DNA of 64,000 nucleotides from Candidatus Roseilinea mizusawaensis (lineage in GTDB: Bacteria > Chloroflexota > Anaerolineae > J036 > Brachytrichaceae), in contig JAEANN010000024.1 in NCBI GenBank assembly GCA_016841965.1, forward strand, positions 124,001-188,000, read 5' to 3'. Positions 42,766 through 50,897 of the stretch are shown in pieces; positions within the stretch are counted from its first letter, which is position 1, and each line of letters starts with the position of its first letter. Both the position numbers and the translations under genes were made by a program. A model generated the notes under the pieces. It ran no database searches. It was not told the DNA's origin and saw only the letters and a list, made by a program, of their open reading frames with translations.

Positions 42766-43809
42766 ATGCATAGCTCTGTCACCCCGACGACCGGCGCCCG
42801 TGTGGTCATGCCTCGTCCGCGCGAGGTGAGTGTCGAAACGTTTGAGATTGCGCAGCCAGAGCCGGGGCAAATTCTTATCGAGACCGAAGCCAGCGCGCTC
42901 AGCCCTGGCACCGAGCTGGCGGTGTATACCGGCGTCCACCAATGGCTAACTGATCCGGCCCGCGCCTGGCCGAAGTTCCCATTTGTCCCCGGCTATAGCG
43001 CAGTGGGGCGGGTGCTGGCCGTTGGCGTCGGCGTCACGACCTTCCACGTGGGAGATCGTGTCATCTGGCCGGGGCGTCACGAAAGCCACGCCCTCGTCAA
43101 TGTGACGGACGACAATCCGCTGGTGCGCGTCATTGGCGACGCCTTGCCCGGCTCGGCTGCGGCCCTGGCGACGCTGGCCCGCTTTCCCCTCTCTGCGCTG
43201 GTGCAAGCCGGCGTCACACTGGGCCAGGCAGTGGCGGTATTTGGACTGGGAACAATCGGCCAAATCGCGCTGCGCTTGTTTGCCGCGGCTGCCGCGTTCC
43301 CATTGATTGGTCTTGACCCAGTGGCGCGACGCCGCGCGATTGCCGAACACACGCCGGGCGTGATCGCGCTCGACCCGGCTGCGTCCGATCTGCGCGCAGC
43401 ACTGCGTCAGGCCAACCACGGTCAGTTGCCCGATATTGTTGTCGATGCCACCGGCGTTCCCAACACTGTCAAGACAGCCATGCGTGTTGTGGCCGACGGC
43501 GGCAGGGTCGTGATGGTGGGCAGTCCGCGCGGCATCGCCGGCGACGTGGATTTTTACTGGGATCTGCACGGTCGCTCGATCACGCTGGTCGGCGCGCATG
43601 GCTCGGCGATTGGGGTTACGCCGCGCGACAAATTCCCGTTTGCGCTGGAGCGCGCCATGCGCCTGCTGGTGTCTTTGCTGGAGACGCGCCGGCTTGTGCT
43701 TGACGATCTGATCACACATCATGTCCACGGCCGAGACTTGCGCGACATGTATGAGGGACTGCTGAACCGGCCCGACGAGTTTCTCGCTGTTACAGCGTAC
43801 TGGCGATGA
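42766..43809 (+). CDS. Medium-chain (MDR) alcohol dehydrogenase-like protein
   Basis: 347 residues. GroES-like N-terminal half (ALSPGTELAVYTG..., PFVPGYSAVGRVLAVGVGVTTFHVGDRVIWPG) and a Rossmann half with AVFGLGTIGQIALRLF and VDATGVPNTVKTAMRVVADGGRVVMVGSPRG. The SPGTE motif and absence of the four structural-zinc cysteines place it with sorbitol/threonine-type and BchC-like dehydrogenases that lack the structural zinc. Substrate unknown. TACAAT near 42751 may be its -10 box, leaving a very short leader. Confidence 0.85.
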   Translation: MHSSVTPTTGARVVMPRPREVSVETFEIAQPEPGQILIETEASALSPGTELAVYTGVHQWLTDPARAWPKFPFVPGYSAVGRVLAVGVGVTTFHVGDRVIWPGRHESHALVNVTDDNPLVRVIGDALPGSAAALATLARFPLSALVQAGVTLGQAVAVFGLGTIGQIALRLFAAAAAFPLIGLDPVARRRAIAEHTPGVIALDPAASDLRAALRQANHGQLPDIVVDATGVPNTVKTAMRVVADGGRVVMVGSPRGIAGDVDFYWDLHGRSITLVGAHGSAIGVTPRDKFPFALERAMRLLVSLLETRRLVLDDLITHHVHGRDLRDMYEGLLNRPDEFLAVTAYWR

Positions 43810-43832
43810 GCGCGCGGGAGAGTGGGGGAGGG

Positions 43833-45077
43833 TCAGGAGAAAGTGGCCGGCGGGCTGTAGCTTGACTGCACCACCCCCATGTTCATCAAAGGCTCGATAT
43901 ATTCCAGCAGGGCAGCCCGGTCGATGGGTTTTTGGAAGAAGGCATCGGCGCCCAGGGTGAGCGCAAGATCGCGCTCATCCCAGATTGAGCACACGGCCAG
44001 GTTGAGGTGATAGGTCTCTGGGTCAGCCTTTAGCTCCTGCAGCACCTCCCAGCCGTCGCGGTGTGGCATCAGAATGTCCAGCAGGATCATAGCCGGCTTG
44101 TACCTGCGGGCCTGGCCCATCACGTCGTCGGTGGACTTGCAGCCGATCACCTGCACCGGCTGCAATGCCAGATAGCGTTCGATGATGCGCGGCATGGCCG
44201 GGTCGTCGTCGATCACCATCACCACCGGCCGGCGATGGCGCGGCAGGCTGATCTGAATTTGCCGGGCGCCATCGTTGGTGGGTAGCAGCCGTAGTTCCCC
44301 CCCGGCCAGGTCCATCAGTCGGTCCGCTTCGCGCCAGGTTGCGTCATCGCATGGCATATCACTCAGACCTGACAGTTTTAAGATCACTTGATCTTCGCCG
44401 GCCGAGAGGCCCAGCATCAGTGTGCCGCCCCGGCAGTGGGCGATTGCCAGCCACAGGGCTTTGATCAGGGCCAGACGCAATGCGGCGCGGTCGGCGTTGG
44501 CTGCGGGCAGATCAGGCTGAATGTTGGTGCGAATGGTGATGTGGGCGCTGCTGGTTACTGCTGCGAGTGTCTTTGAAGCGTCGGTGACGATGCTCCATAC
44601 ATCCAGCGGCTCGATATTGCGCAAGAACGGCGCAGGTGCGTCCGAGGTCGAAGGTGATTGCGGCGTCTGTGCAGTCTGACGCGCTGTGCTGAACTGCCCC
44701 AGCGTCAGCACCAGCTCGTCGATGGCGCGATGGGTGTCGCGTCGGAACTGGCGACTGCTGCTGCTGAACTCGACCTGCAGTTGGGGTAAGGGAATGCGGT
44801 CAATGTAACGGCGTCTCAGGATCAAGTAATTGCGGTGAGCGGGCAGACTGACATCCGGCGCGCCCAGTGGCTTCATGCGCTCGATGGCTTGCACGAGCAG
44901 GGTGTGCAGGCGCTGTCCTGCCGACGTGTCAGCCGGCGTCTCGTTGGCCTGCGCCAGCCAGCCGGCCAACGCGCGCGCCGGCCCTTGTTCGAGCACGTTG
45001 ATCTCGTACAAGTGCAGCAACGCGAAGCGGATGTGTTGTGTGAATTCTGCGCTGGTTGGAATTGTCGTTCTGGACAT
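43833..45077 (-). CDS. HTH - ATPase-like - receiver protein
   Basis: 414 residues. Residues about 80-130 form a sigma-like helix-turn-helix (HRNYLILRRRYIDRIPLPQLQVEFSSSSRQFRRDTHRAIDEL), as in many Chloroflexota regulators. Residues 150-280 look like a decayed HATPase (LRLALIKALWLAIAHCRGGTLMLGLS). Residues 285-405 are a complete receiver: VVMVIDDDPAMPRI, phosphorylated Asp in MILLDILMPHRDGW, and Lys in ADAFFQKPID. Probably a regulator in which the receiver controls an unusual output domain. Convergent with the dehydrogenase. Confidence 0.8.
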   Translation of the reverse strand: MSRTTIPTSAEFTQHIRFALLHLYEINVLEQGPARALAGWLAQANETPADTSAGQRLHTLLVQAIERMKPLGAPDVSLPAHRNYLILRRRYIDRIPLPQLQVEFSSSSRQFRRDTHRAIDELVLTLGQFSTARQTAQTPQSPSTSDAPAPFLRNIEPLDVWSIVTDASKTLAAVTSSAHITIRTNIQPDLPAANADRAALRLALIKALWLAIAHCRGGTLMLGLSAGEDQVILKLSGLSDMPCDDATWREADRLMDLAGGELRLLPTNDGARQIQISLPRHRRPVVMVIDDDPAMPRIIERYLALQPVQVIGCKSTDDVMGQARRYKPAMILLDILMPHRDGWEVLQELKADPETYHLNLAVCSIWDERDLALTLGADAFFQKPIDRAALLEYIEPLMNMGVVQSSYSPPATFS

Positions 45078-45096
45078 CGTTCGCTCAAACTATAAT
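45071..45096 (+). promoter_or_regulatory. Candidate promoter of the aldo-keto reductase gene
   Basis: TATAAT at 45091-45096 with TGGACA at 45071-45076; the 14-base spacer is short, so only the -10 box is convincing. It is inside the 5' end of the opposite-strand gene. Confidence 0.35.
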
Positions 45097-45155
45097 CCAT
45101 GCCCGGCCCGGCCCGGCTCGGCTGGCCGGGACTCTTAAATTCAAGTGGGTCATCG

Positions 45156-46103
45156 ATGCGCTACAACACTTTGGGGTCGTCTTCTCTGGTTGTTTCCGAA
45201 ATTGCCCTGGGCTGCGCACAATTCAGCGACCAATTCACCAAGACGCGCAAGACCGAAGCCGACATGATTGCCATCATGCACCATGCGTTGGCGTGCGGCA
45301 TCACATTGTGGGACACCGCACCGAGCTATGGCGACGGTTACTCTGAAACGATGGTGGGCAGAGCGTTGAAAGGCCGGCGCGAGCGCGTTGTGTTGGCGAC
45401 AAAGATCACCTACGGACATACCTCCCCGGAGATGGTGCGGCGTTCTTGTGAAGAGAGCCTGCGCCGGCTGGATACCGACTACATCGATCTGCTGCAAGTG
45501 CACTGGCCATCAGACAAAGAGGAGAACTACATGACGGTGGCCACGATTGCGATGCTGATCAAAGAGGGCAAGGTGCGCGCCGCCGGCGTCTCCAACTTCA
45601 ACATCGCCCAGACCGAAGAGGCGCTGTGTGTGTGTCCCATCGCCAGCAATCAATTGCCCTATGCGCTGGTGTGGCGTTATGACGAGCCACTGTTCGAGTT
45701 TTGTGGCCGCAACAACGTGAGCGTGTTGGCCTATAGCCCGCTGGGCGAGGGCATTCTGACCGGGCGTTACGACGAGACGACCACCTTCCCGCCGGGCGAT
45801 GTGCGCAACCACTGCGTCTTTTTCCGCCCGCAGGTCATGCCGCGCGCGCTAAAGGTGACGGCGGCAGTCCGTCAAGTGGCTGAGAAGCACGGCGTGACGC
45901 CGGCGCAGGTTGCCATCAACTGGGTGGCGCGCCAGCCGCACATCACCAGCACCATCGTTGGCAGTTCGTCTCTTGAACAGGTTACGCAGAATGCCGCCGC
46001 AGTCGCCTGGGAGATGGACGACGAAGATCGCGCGCTGTTGCGGGCAGCCAGCGACGATTATCATGCCACAGCCCCGCGCTTTGCCCACATGTGGGATGAG
46101 TAG
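45156..46103 (+). CDS. Aldo-keto reductase family protein
   Basis: 315 residues from the ATG at 45156 (MRYNTLGSSSLVVSEIALGC). NAD(P)H-dependent (beta/alpha)8 oxidoreductase. The catalytic tetrad is visible: Asp in LWDTAPSYGDGYSE, Tyr in the same loop, Lys in VVLATKITYG, His in LLQVHWPS. Cofactor-binding end: TSTIVGSSSLEQVTQNAAAV. Closest by pattern to the general sugar/aldehyde reductase group (COG0667). Stands 20 bases before pheT and may be co-transcribed with it. Confidence 0.92.
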   Translation: MRYNTLGSSSLVVSEIALGCAQFSDQFTKTRKTEADMIAIMHHALACGITLWDTAPSYGDGYSETMVGRALKGRRERVVLATKITYGHTSPEMVRRSCEESLRRLDTDYIDLLQVHWPSDKEENYMTVATIAMLIKEGKVRAAGVSNFNIAQTEEALCVCPIASNQLPYALVWRYDEPLFEFCGRNNVSVLAYSPLGEGILTGRYDETTTFPPGDVRNHCVFFRPQVMPRALKVTAAVRQVAEKHGVTPAQVAINWVARQPHITSTIVGSSSLEQVTQNAAAVAWEMDDEDRALLRAASDDYHATAPRFAHMWDE

Positions 46104-46123
46104 TTTCGGTATACTCACGCTCT

Positions 46124-48607
46124 ATGCAAGTCCCAATATCGTGGCTTAAGGACTACGTTGACATCACGCTGCCTGTCGAAGAATTGGCCGAACGGCTAAC
46201 CCTGGCCGGCCTGGAAGTCGAACACATTGACTACATCGGCCTGCCCGGCGCGGAGCTGGTCTGGGATCGGGACAAGATATTTGTCGGCCAATTGCTCAAA
46301 GTCGAGCGCCACCCCAATGCAGACAAGTTGTTGCTGGCGACGGTTGACTATGGCGCTGCGCAGCCGATTGTCGTTGTCACCGGCGCGCCCAACATCCGGC
46401 CGGGCGACGCCGGCCACAAAGTTGTGGTGGCGCTGAAAGGCGCGAAGTTATACGACGGTCACAAAGAAGGCCGCGTTGTGATGACGCTGAAAGAGGCCAC
46501 GCTGCGCGGCATCAAGAACGACTCGATGGTGTGCAGCGAGAAAGAACTGGGCCTGAGCGACGAGCACGAAGGCATTCTCTTGCTGCCCGATGACGCCCCG
46601 GTTGGCGCGCCTCTGGCCGATTATTTGGGCGATGTCGTGTTGACGATTAACATCTTGCCCAACATCGCGCGCTGTGCGTCCATGATTGGCGTGGCTCGTG
46701 AAGTGGCAGCCCTGACCGGCCAAACCGTGCGCTACCCGCGCATGGATTTCAAGGCAGATGGCCCGCCGGTTGAACACTTGGCTGCTCTCGATATCCGCGA
46801 TCCGCGCCTGAACCCGCGCTTCACGATCGGTGTGATTCAGGGAGTTACGCTCAAACCATCGCCATTCTGGATGCAGCGCCGGCTGATCCTGGCCGGCATG
46901 CGCCCCATCAACAATATCGTCGATGTGTCGAACTATGTGATGTTGGAACTGGGACAGCCCACCCATGCCTTTGACTTCGACGCCATCGCCGCCAATGACG
47001 CCGGCCGCAAGACCATCATCACCCGCCTGGCCGAGCCGGGCGAAAAACTCAGGACGCTCGATGGCGTGGAACGCCGGTTGTTGCCAACTGATATCGTGGT
47101 GGCCGATCCGGCGCGCGCGCTGAGCATCGCCGGCGTGATGGGCGGCGCCGACAGCGAAGTGACCGACGCCACACGCAACCTGCTTTTCGAGGTGGCGTCG
47201 TGGAACTGGGTCAGCATTCGTCGCACCGCCCGCCATCACAATCTGCACAGCGAAGCCTCCTATCGCTTTGCGCGCGGTGTGCACCCTGAGTTGGCTATGC
47301 TGGCCCAAAAACGCGGCTTGTCGCTCTTGCAGCAATACGCCGGCGGCCTCATTGCCTGTGGCATTCTCGATGGCTATCCTCAGCCGCTCTCACCGGTGGT
47401 CATCGATTTGGCCCCAGCCGAGGTCGCCCGCTTCCTGGGCATCGCAGTCCCGACAGAGGACATCACGCGCATTCTGCGCAGTCTGGAGTTCCAGGTTGAG
47501 AGCGTTGCCGAGGGGCGTTTGCGCGTCACTGCGCCCCAGCACCGTCTGGATATCGAAGGCCCCCATGATCTGATTGAGGAAGTCGCCCGCATCTACGGTT
47601 ACGATCGGGTTCCGGCGACACTGATGAACGACGCCATTCCCCCAGCGCATGGCGCGCCGGACATGGTGTTTGAAGAGCGCGTGCGCGACTTGCTGGCCGG
47701 TTTGGGTTTGCAAGAGATCGTGAGCTACCGCTTGACCACCCGTGAAGCGGAAGCGCGCATGTTTGAGCCGGGCGCGTCCCCAGACGACCGGCCCTATGTC
47801 ACCCTCCAAAATCCTATCAATCCCGAACGGGTTGTCATGCGTCACACCCTCACAGCCAACATCGCGGAGGCGCTGATGTCAAACCTGCGCCACCATGAGC
47901 GGGCTGCTTTGTTCGAACTGGGCGCTGTGTATCTGCCCTCTGAAAATGGCATCCTGCCAGATGAACTGCCGCGCCTCGCGATTGGCATCAGCGGTGCGCG
48001 CGCCACTGCCGATCTGCCCTGGCAAACTGCGTCGGGCATGTTCGACTTCTTTGATCTGAAGGGCATCGTGCACGCACTTCTCAGCGGGTTGCATATTCGT
48101 GAGGTGCGCTACGAGCCGGCCGAACATCCGACTTACCGACCGGGCCGCACGGCGGCTATCGTTGTTGACAATCAGCACATCGGGGTGTTGGGCGAGATTC
48201 ACCCGCGTGTGCGCGAAGCCTGGGGCTTTGCCACGCCGGCGCCTGTGCTGCTGGCCGATATCGACCTGGCAGCTCTGCGCGCGATTGCCGAGGACAAAAC
48301 GATGCTGGTGGCCGATGTGCCGCGCTTCCCGGCTATTCACGAAGACCTGGCTGTGATTGTGGACGAGGCGCTGCCGGCCGAGGCTGTGGCGCGCGCCATC
48401 CGGGCTGCCGGCGGCAGTCTGCTGGGCGAGATTCGTCTGTTCGATGTTTTTCGTGGCGAACAGATCGGCGCCGGCAAAAAGAGCCTGGCCTATGCGCTGA
48501 CTTACCGCGCCGATGACCGAACCCTCACAGATAAAGAAGCTGAAAAAGTGCGCAACAAGATCATCCGCAGCCTGGAAGGGCAGATCGGGGGTGTGGTGCG
48601 CCGTTGA
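46124..48607 (+). CDS. pheT: Phenylalanine-tRNA ligase beta subunit
   Basis: 827 residues, full bacterial length. Order: N-terminal MQVPISWLKDYVDI; EMAP-type tRNA-binding OB domain (LLKVERHPNADKLLLATVDYG) at about 40-150; B3/B4 domain with FWMQRRLILAGMRPINNIVDVSNYVMLELGQPTHAFD; B5 (VIDLAPAEVARFLGIAVPTEDITRIL); catalytic-like core (EVASWNWVSIRRTARHHNLHSEASYRFARGVHPEL); and C-terminal anticodon-binding FDX-ACB (VPRFPAIHEDLAVIVDEALPAEAV). It works with the alpha subunit (pheS), which is not adjacent here. Confidence 0.97.
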   Translation: MQVPISWLKDYVDITLPVEELAERLTLAGLEVEHIDYIGLPGAELVWDRDKIFVGQLLKVERHPNADKLLLATVDYGAAQPIVVVTGAPNIRPGDAGHKVVVALKGAKLYDGHKEGRVVMTLKEATLRGIKNDSMVCSEKELGLSDEHEGILLLPDDAPVGAPLADYLGDVVLTINILPNIARCASMIGVAREVAALTGQTVRYPRMDFKADGPPVEHLAALDIRDPRLNPRFTIGVIQGVTLKPSPFWMQRRLILAGMRPINNIVDVSNYVMLELGQPTHAFDFDAIAANDAGRKTIITRLAEPGEKLRTLDGVERRLLPTDIVVADPARALSIAGVMGGADSEVTDATRNLLFEVASWNWVSIRRTARHHNLHSEASYRFARGVHPELAMLAQKRGLSLLQQYAGGLIACGILDGYPQPLSPVVIDLAPAEVARFLGIAVPTEDITRILRSLEFQVESVAEGRLRVTAPQHRLDIEGPHDLIEEVARIYGYDRVPATLMNDAIPPAHGAPDMVFEERVRDLLAGLGLQEIVSYRLTTREAEARMFEPGASPDDRPYVTLQNPINPERVVMRHTLTANIAEALMSNLRHHERAALFELGAVYLPSENGILPDELPRLAIGISGARATADLPWQTASGMFDFFDLKGIVHALLSGLHIREVRYEPAEHPTYRPGRTAAIVVDNQHIGVLGEIHPRVREAWGFATPAPVLLADIDLAALRAIAEDKTMLVADVPRFPAIHEDLAVIVDEALPAEAVARAIRAAGGSLLGEIRLFDVFRGEQIGAGKKSLAYALTYRADDRTLTDKEAEKVRNKIIRSLEGQIGGVVRR

Positions 48608-48620
48608 GCGCCGGCTGTGT

Positions 48621-48723
48621 TGCGTGATGCGTATTGCGTATTCCGTACTCATCACTCACCACTCATCACTCACCACTCACCACTCACCACTCGGCACTGT
48701 GTACTCTGACACCTGACACCTGA
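48621..48723. repeat. Heptanucleotide array directly before a peptidase gene
   Basis: About fifteen 7-base units in register: TGCGTGA, TGCGTAT (twice), TCCGTAC-type, then ACTCATC/ACTCACC (seven units), ACTCGGC, ACTGTGT, ACTCTGA and CACCTGA (twice). The last unit reaches the A of the next start codon, so no Shine-Dalgarno other than repeat sequence is present. Confidence 0.92.
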
Positions 48724-50897
48724 TGACCACTCAATCCCACAAGGGCTGGATCGCATTCGTGGCCGGCCTGACAATCGCCTGTGTGTGCGCGTTCTCGTGC
48801 AGCAGCGTGTATGTGTTCACTCTGGCGTTGACCCGGCTGGCGTCCGATTCCGGCGCGCCGTTGGCTGCGCCGCGCCCGTCGGCGATGGATGAGGGGCCGG
48901 CGGCGCCCACGGTGACGGCCTATGCTGCCGAGCGTCCCGACCGGCGCAATGCCGGCCCAACTCAGACCGCCGACCAGGGCATGTCTGTTCGCGCCACACC
49001 CAGCCCCTCCCAGATCGCGCAGCTCGAGGCGCTTCAGAGCATTGTGCTACCCCAAGAGGACCTGGCCGATCTGGCCGTGCGGTTCCGGGGCATTTCTGCG
49101 GATCAGGCGCGGGTGGTTTGCAAGACGCCGGCAAAGGGGTTTGAAGTCGGCGACCGGCGCTCGTTCACCCTCAGCAACCAGGACAACAACAGCCAGTTCG
49201 AGATCGAAGCCGAGTTGCGCTACAAGACCGACAACGTGTACATGTGGGTCGAGGTGTCGCCCAACACCCCGCGCATCAACCAGAACGATCTGCGCTGGGC
49301 TGCCGATGCCTTTGATAGCCGTATCCTGGCCAGGATGCGCGCCTTCTTCGGGGATGAAGCCCGCCCCGGCGTGGACTGTGACCCGCGGCTTTATATTCTG
49401 CACGCCACCGACATCGGCAGCACGGTGGGCGGCTACTTCTCATCGCCCGATGGTTATCCCCGCGCCGTGCGACTGGACTCGAATGAGGCCGAGATGTTCG
49501 TCGTCAATGCCGAGCCGGGCTACAACGGGGCCAACCCCGGCAGCCGCAGCTACATGAGCACCCTGGCCCATGAATTGCAGCACATGATCAGCCACAATCA
49601 GGTTCACGCCCCGGAGCTGTGGCTGGAAGAAGGCGCATCGCAACTGGCCGAGCGGCTGAACGGCTATGCTGACGAGGTGGCAACGGTCTATTCCTTTGCG
49701 AACAGTCCGGAAACCCAGCTCAACACGTGGTCAGAGACCAGCGCCGGCGAGAATAGCGCCCACTATGGCGGGGCCTATCTCTTCTGGGCGTATCTGTATG
49801 ACCGCTTCGGCGAGACGGTGACGCGCGGCCTGGCGCGTGCCCCAGAGCGTAGCATCCCCGGCATCATGCGCGCGCTGGCCGAGCAGGGCATCGTCAACCC
49901 CGACACCGGCAAGCCCTATGACTTCGCCGATCTGTTTGCCGATTTTGTGGTTGCCAACTATCTGGGCCGGCAACAGGCCAACGGGAATAGCACAAATCGC
50001 TTCAACTACGCCGACACCGATGTCCCGCCCATGTCCATTCAGGCCGACCTGAATCGCGCCGACCTTCCCTATGAGCGAAACGCCGCGGTCAATCAGTTCG
50101 GGACGCATTACTACGAATTGCGCAGCAACACGCCGGTACAGGTTCAGTTCAGTGGATCGAGCTTCGTGCCGCTCTTGCCAACGCGCAACGCCCAGGGCGC
50201 ATTCTGGTGGTCGAATCGGGCCGATGCCAGCAATCCACGCTTGACCCGCGACGTTGACCTGACCGGCGTGAAGGATGCCACGCTGAGCTTTCGGGCCTGG
50301 TATCGTATCGAGCGCGACTACGACTATGCCTACGTCAGCGTGTCTAGCGATGGTGGCAAGACCTGGGCCGTCCAAACGACCACCTCGTGCACGCGCTCGA
50401 ATCCGAACGGGGCGAATCTAGGATGCGGTTACACCGGCGTCTCTGGGCAGGCTGATATGCCGGAGTGGGTCGAGGAGACCGTTGATTTGAGCCGTTACGC
50501 CGGCCAAAAAATCAAACTGCGCTTCGAGCTGGTCACCGACGCCGGCGTCAACCGCGAAGGTCTGGCGATCGACAACATCCGCATTCCTCAGATTGGATTG
50601 CGCGATGACGCCTCAAGCCCGAATGGCTGGCGCGCAGAGGGCTTTGCGCATATCCGCGATGTGGTGGATGGCACGCCCGATTTGCCCCAACTCTGGCGCG
50701 TGCAGGTCATCACCTTCCAGAACGATGGGCGGGTTCGTCTGGAGCGCGTGACGCTGTCTGCCGAGAACAAAGCCTCCATTCGTCTGGAGTTGGGTCGCAG
50801 TGCTGCCGCGCGCCGCGCGGTGATCGCCATCTCCGGCGTCACGCCCATCACTACCGAGCCGGCCCAGTACAGCCTGTCGCTCAGCCGCAGCGACTAG
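48723..50897 (+). CDS. Secreted zinc metallopeptidase, M30/immune inhibitor A-like
   Basis: 724 residues. A hydrophobic segment (GWIAFVAGLTIACVCAFSCSSVYVFTLAL) forms a signal anchor or lipoprotein signal. The catalytic zinc site is LAHELQHMISHNQ (HExxH, first His about residue 283), with the third ligand Glu likely in LWLEEGASQLAERLN about 25 residues on. The C-terminal half has an immune-inhibitor-A-like beta-sandwich (LSFRAWYRIERDYDYAYVSVSSDGGKTW...KIKLRFELVTDAGVNREGLAIDNIRIPQIG). Extracellular protease of unknown target. Translation begins right after a heptanucleotide array. No C-terminal LPxxxR-like tail. Confidence 0.87.
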   Translation: MTTQSHKGWIAFVAGLTIACVCAFSCSSVYVFTLALTRLASDSGAPLAAPRPSAMDEGPAAPTVTAYAAERPDRRNAGPTQTADQGMSVRATPSPSQIAQLEALQSIVLPQEDLADLAVRFRGISADQARVVCKTPAKGFEVGDRRSFTLSNQDNNSQFEIEAELRYKTDNVYMWVEVSPNTPRINQNDLRWAADAFDSRILARMRAFFGDEARPGVDCDPRLYILHATDIGSTVGGYFSSPDGYPRAVRLDSNEAEMFVVNAEPGYNGANPGSRSYMSTLAHELQHMISHNQVHAPELWLEEGASQLAERLNGYADEVATVYSFANSPETQLNTWSETSAGENSAHYGGAYLFWAYLYDRFGETVTRGLARAPERSIPGIMRALAEQGIVNPDTGKPYDFADLFADFVVANYLGRQQANGNSTNRFNYADTDVPPMSIQADLNRADLPYERNAAVNQFGTHYYELRSNTPVQVQFSGSSFVPLLPTRNAQGAFWWSNRADASNPRLTRDVDLTGVKDATLSFRAWYRIERDYDYAYVSVSSDGGKTWAVQTTTSCTRSNPNGANLGCGYTGVSGQADMPEWVEETVDLSRYAGQKIKLRFELVTDAGVNREGLAIDNIRIPQIGLRDDASSPNGWRAEGFAHIRDVVDGTPDLPQLWRVQVITFQNDGRVRLERVTLSAENKASIRLELGRSAAARRAVIAISGVTPITTEPAQYSLSLSRSD

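Noticed and set aside
46124..48607. pheS immediately upstream of pheT
   Set aside because: The upstream gene is an aldo-keto reductase; no alpha subunit is encoded in the window.
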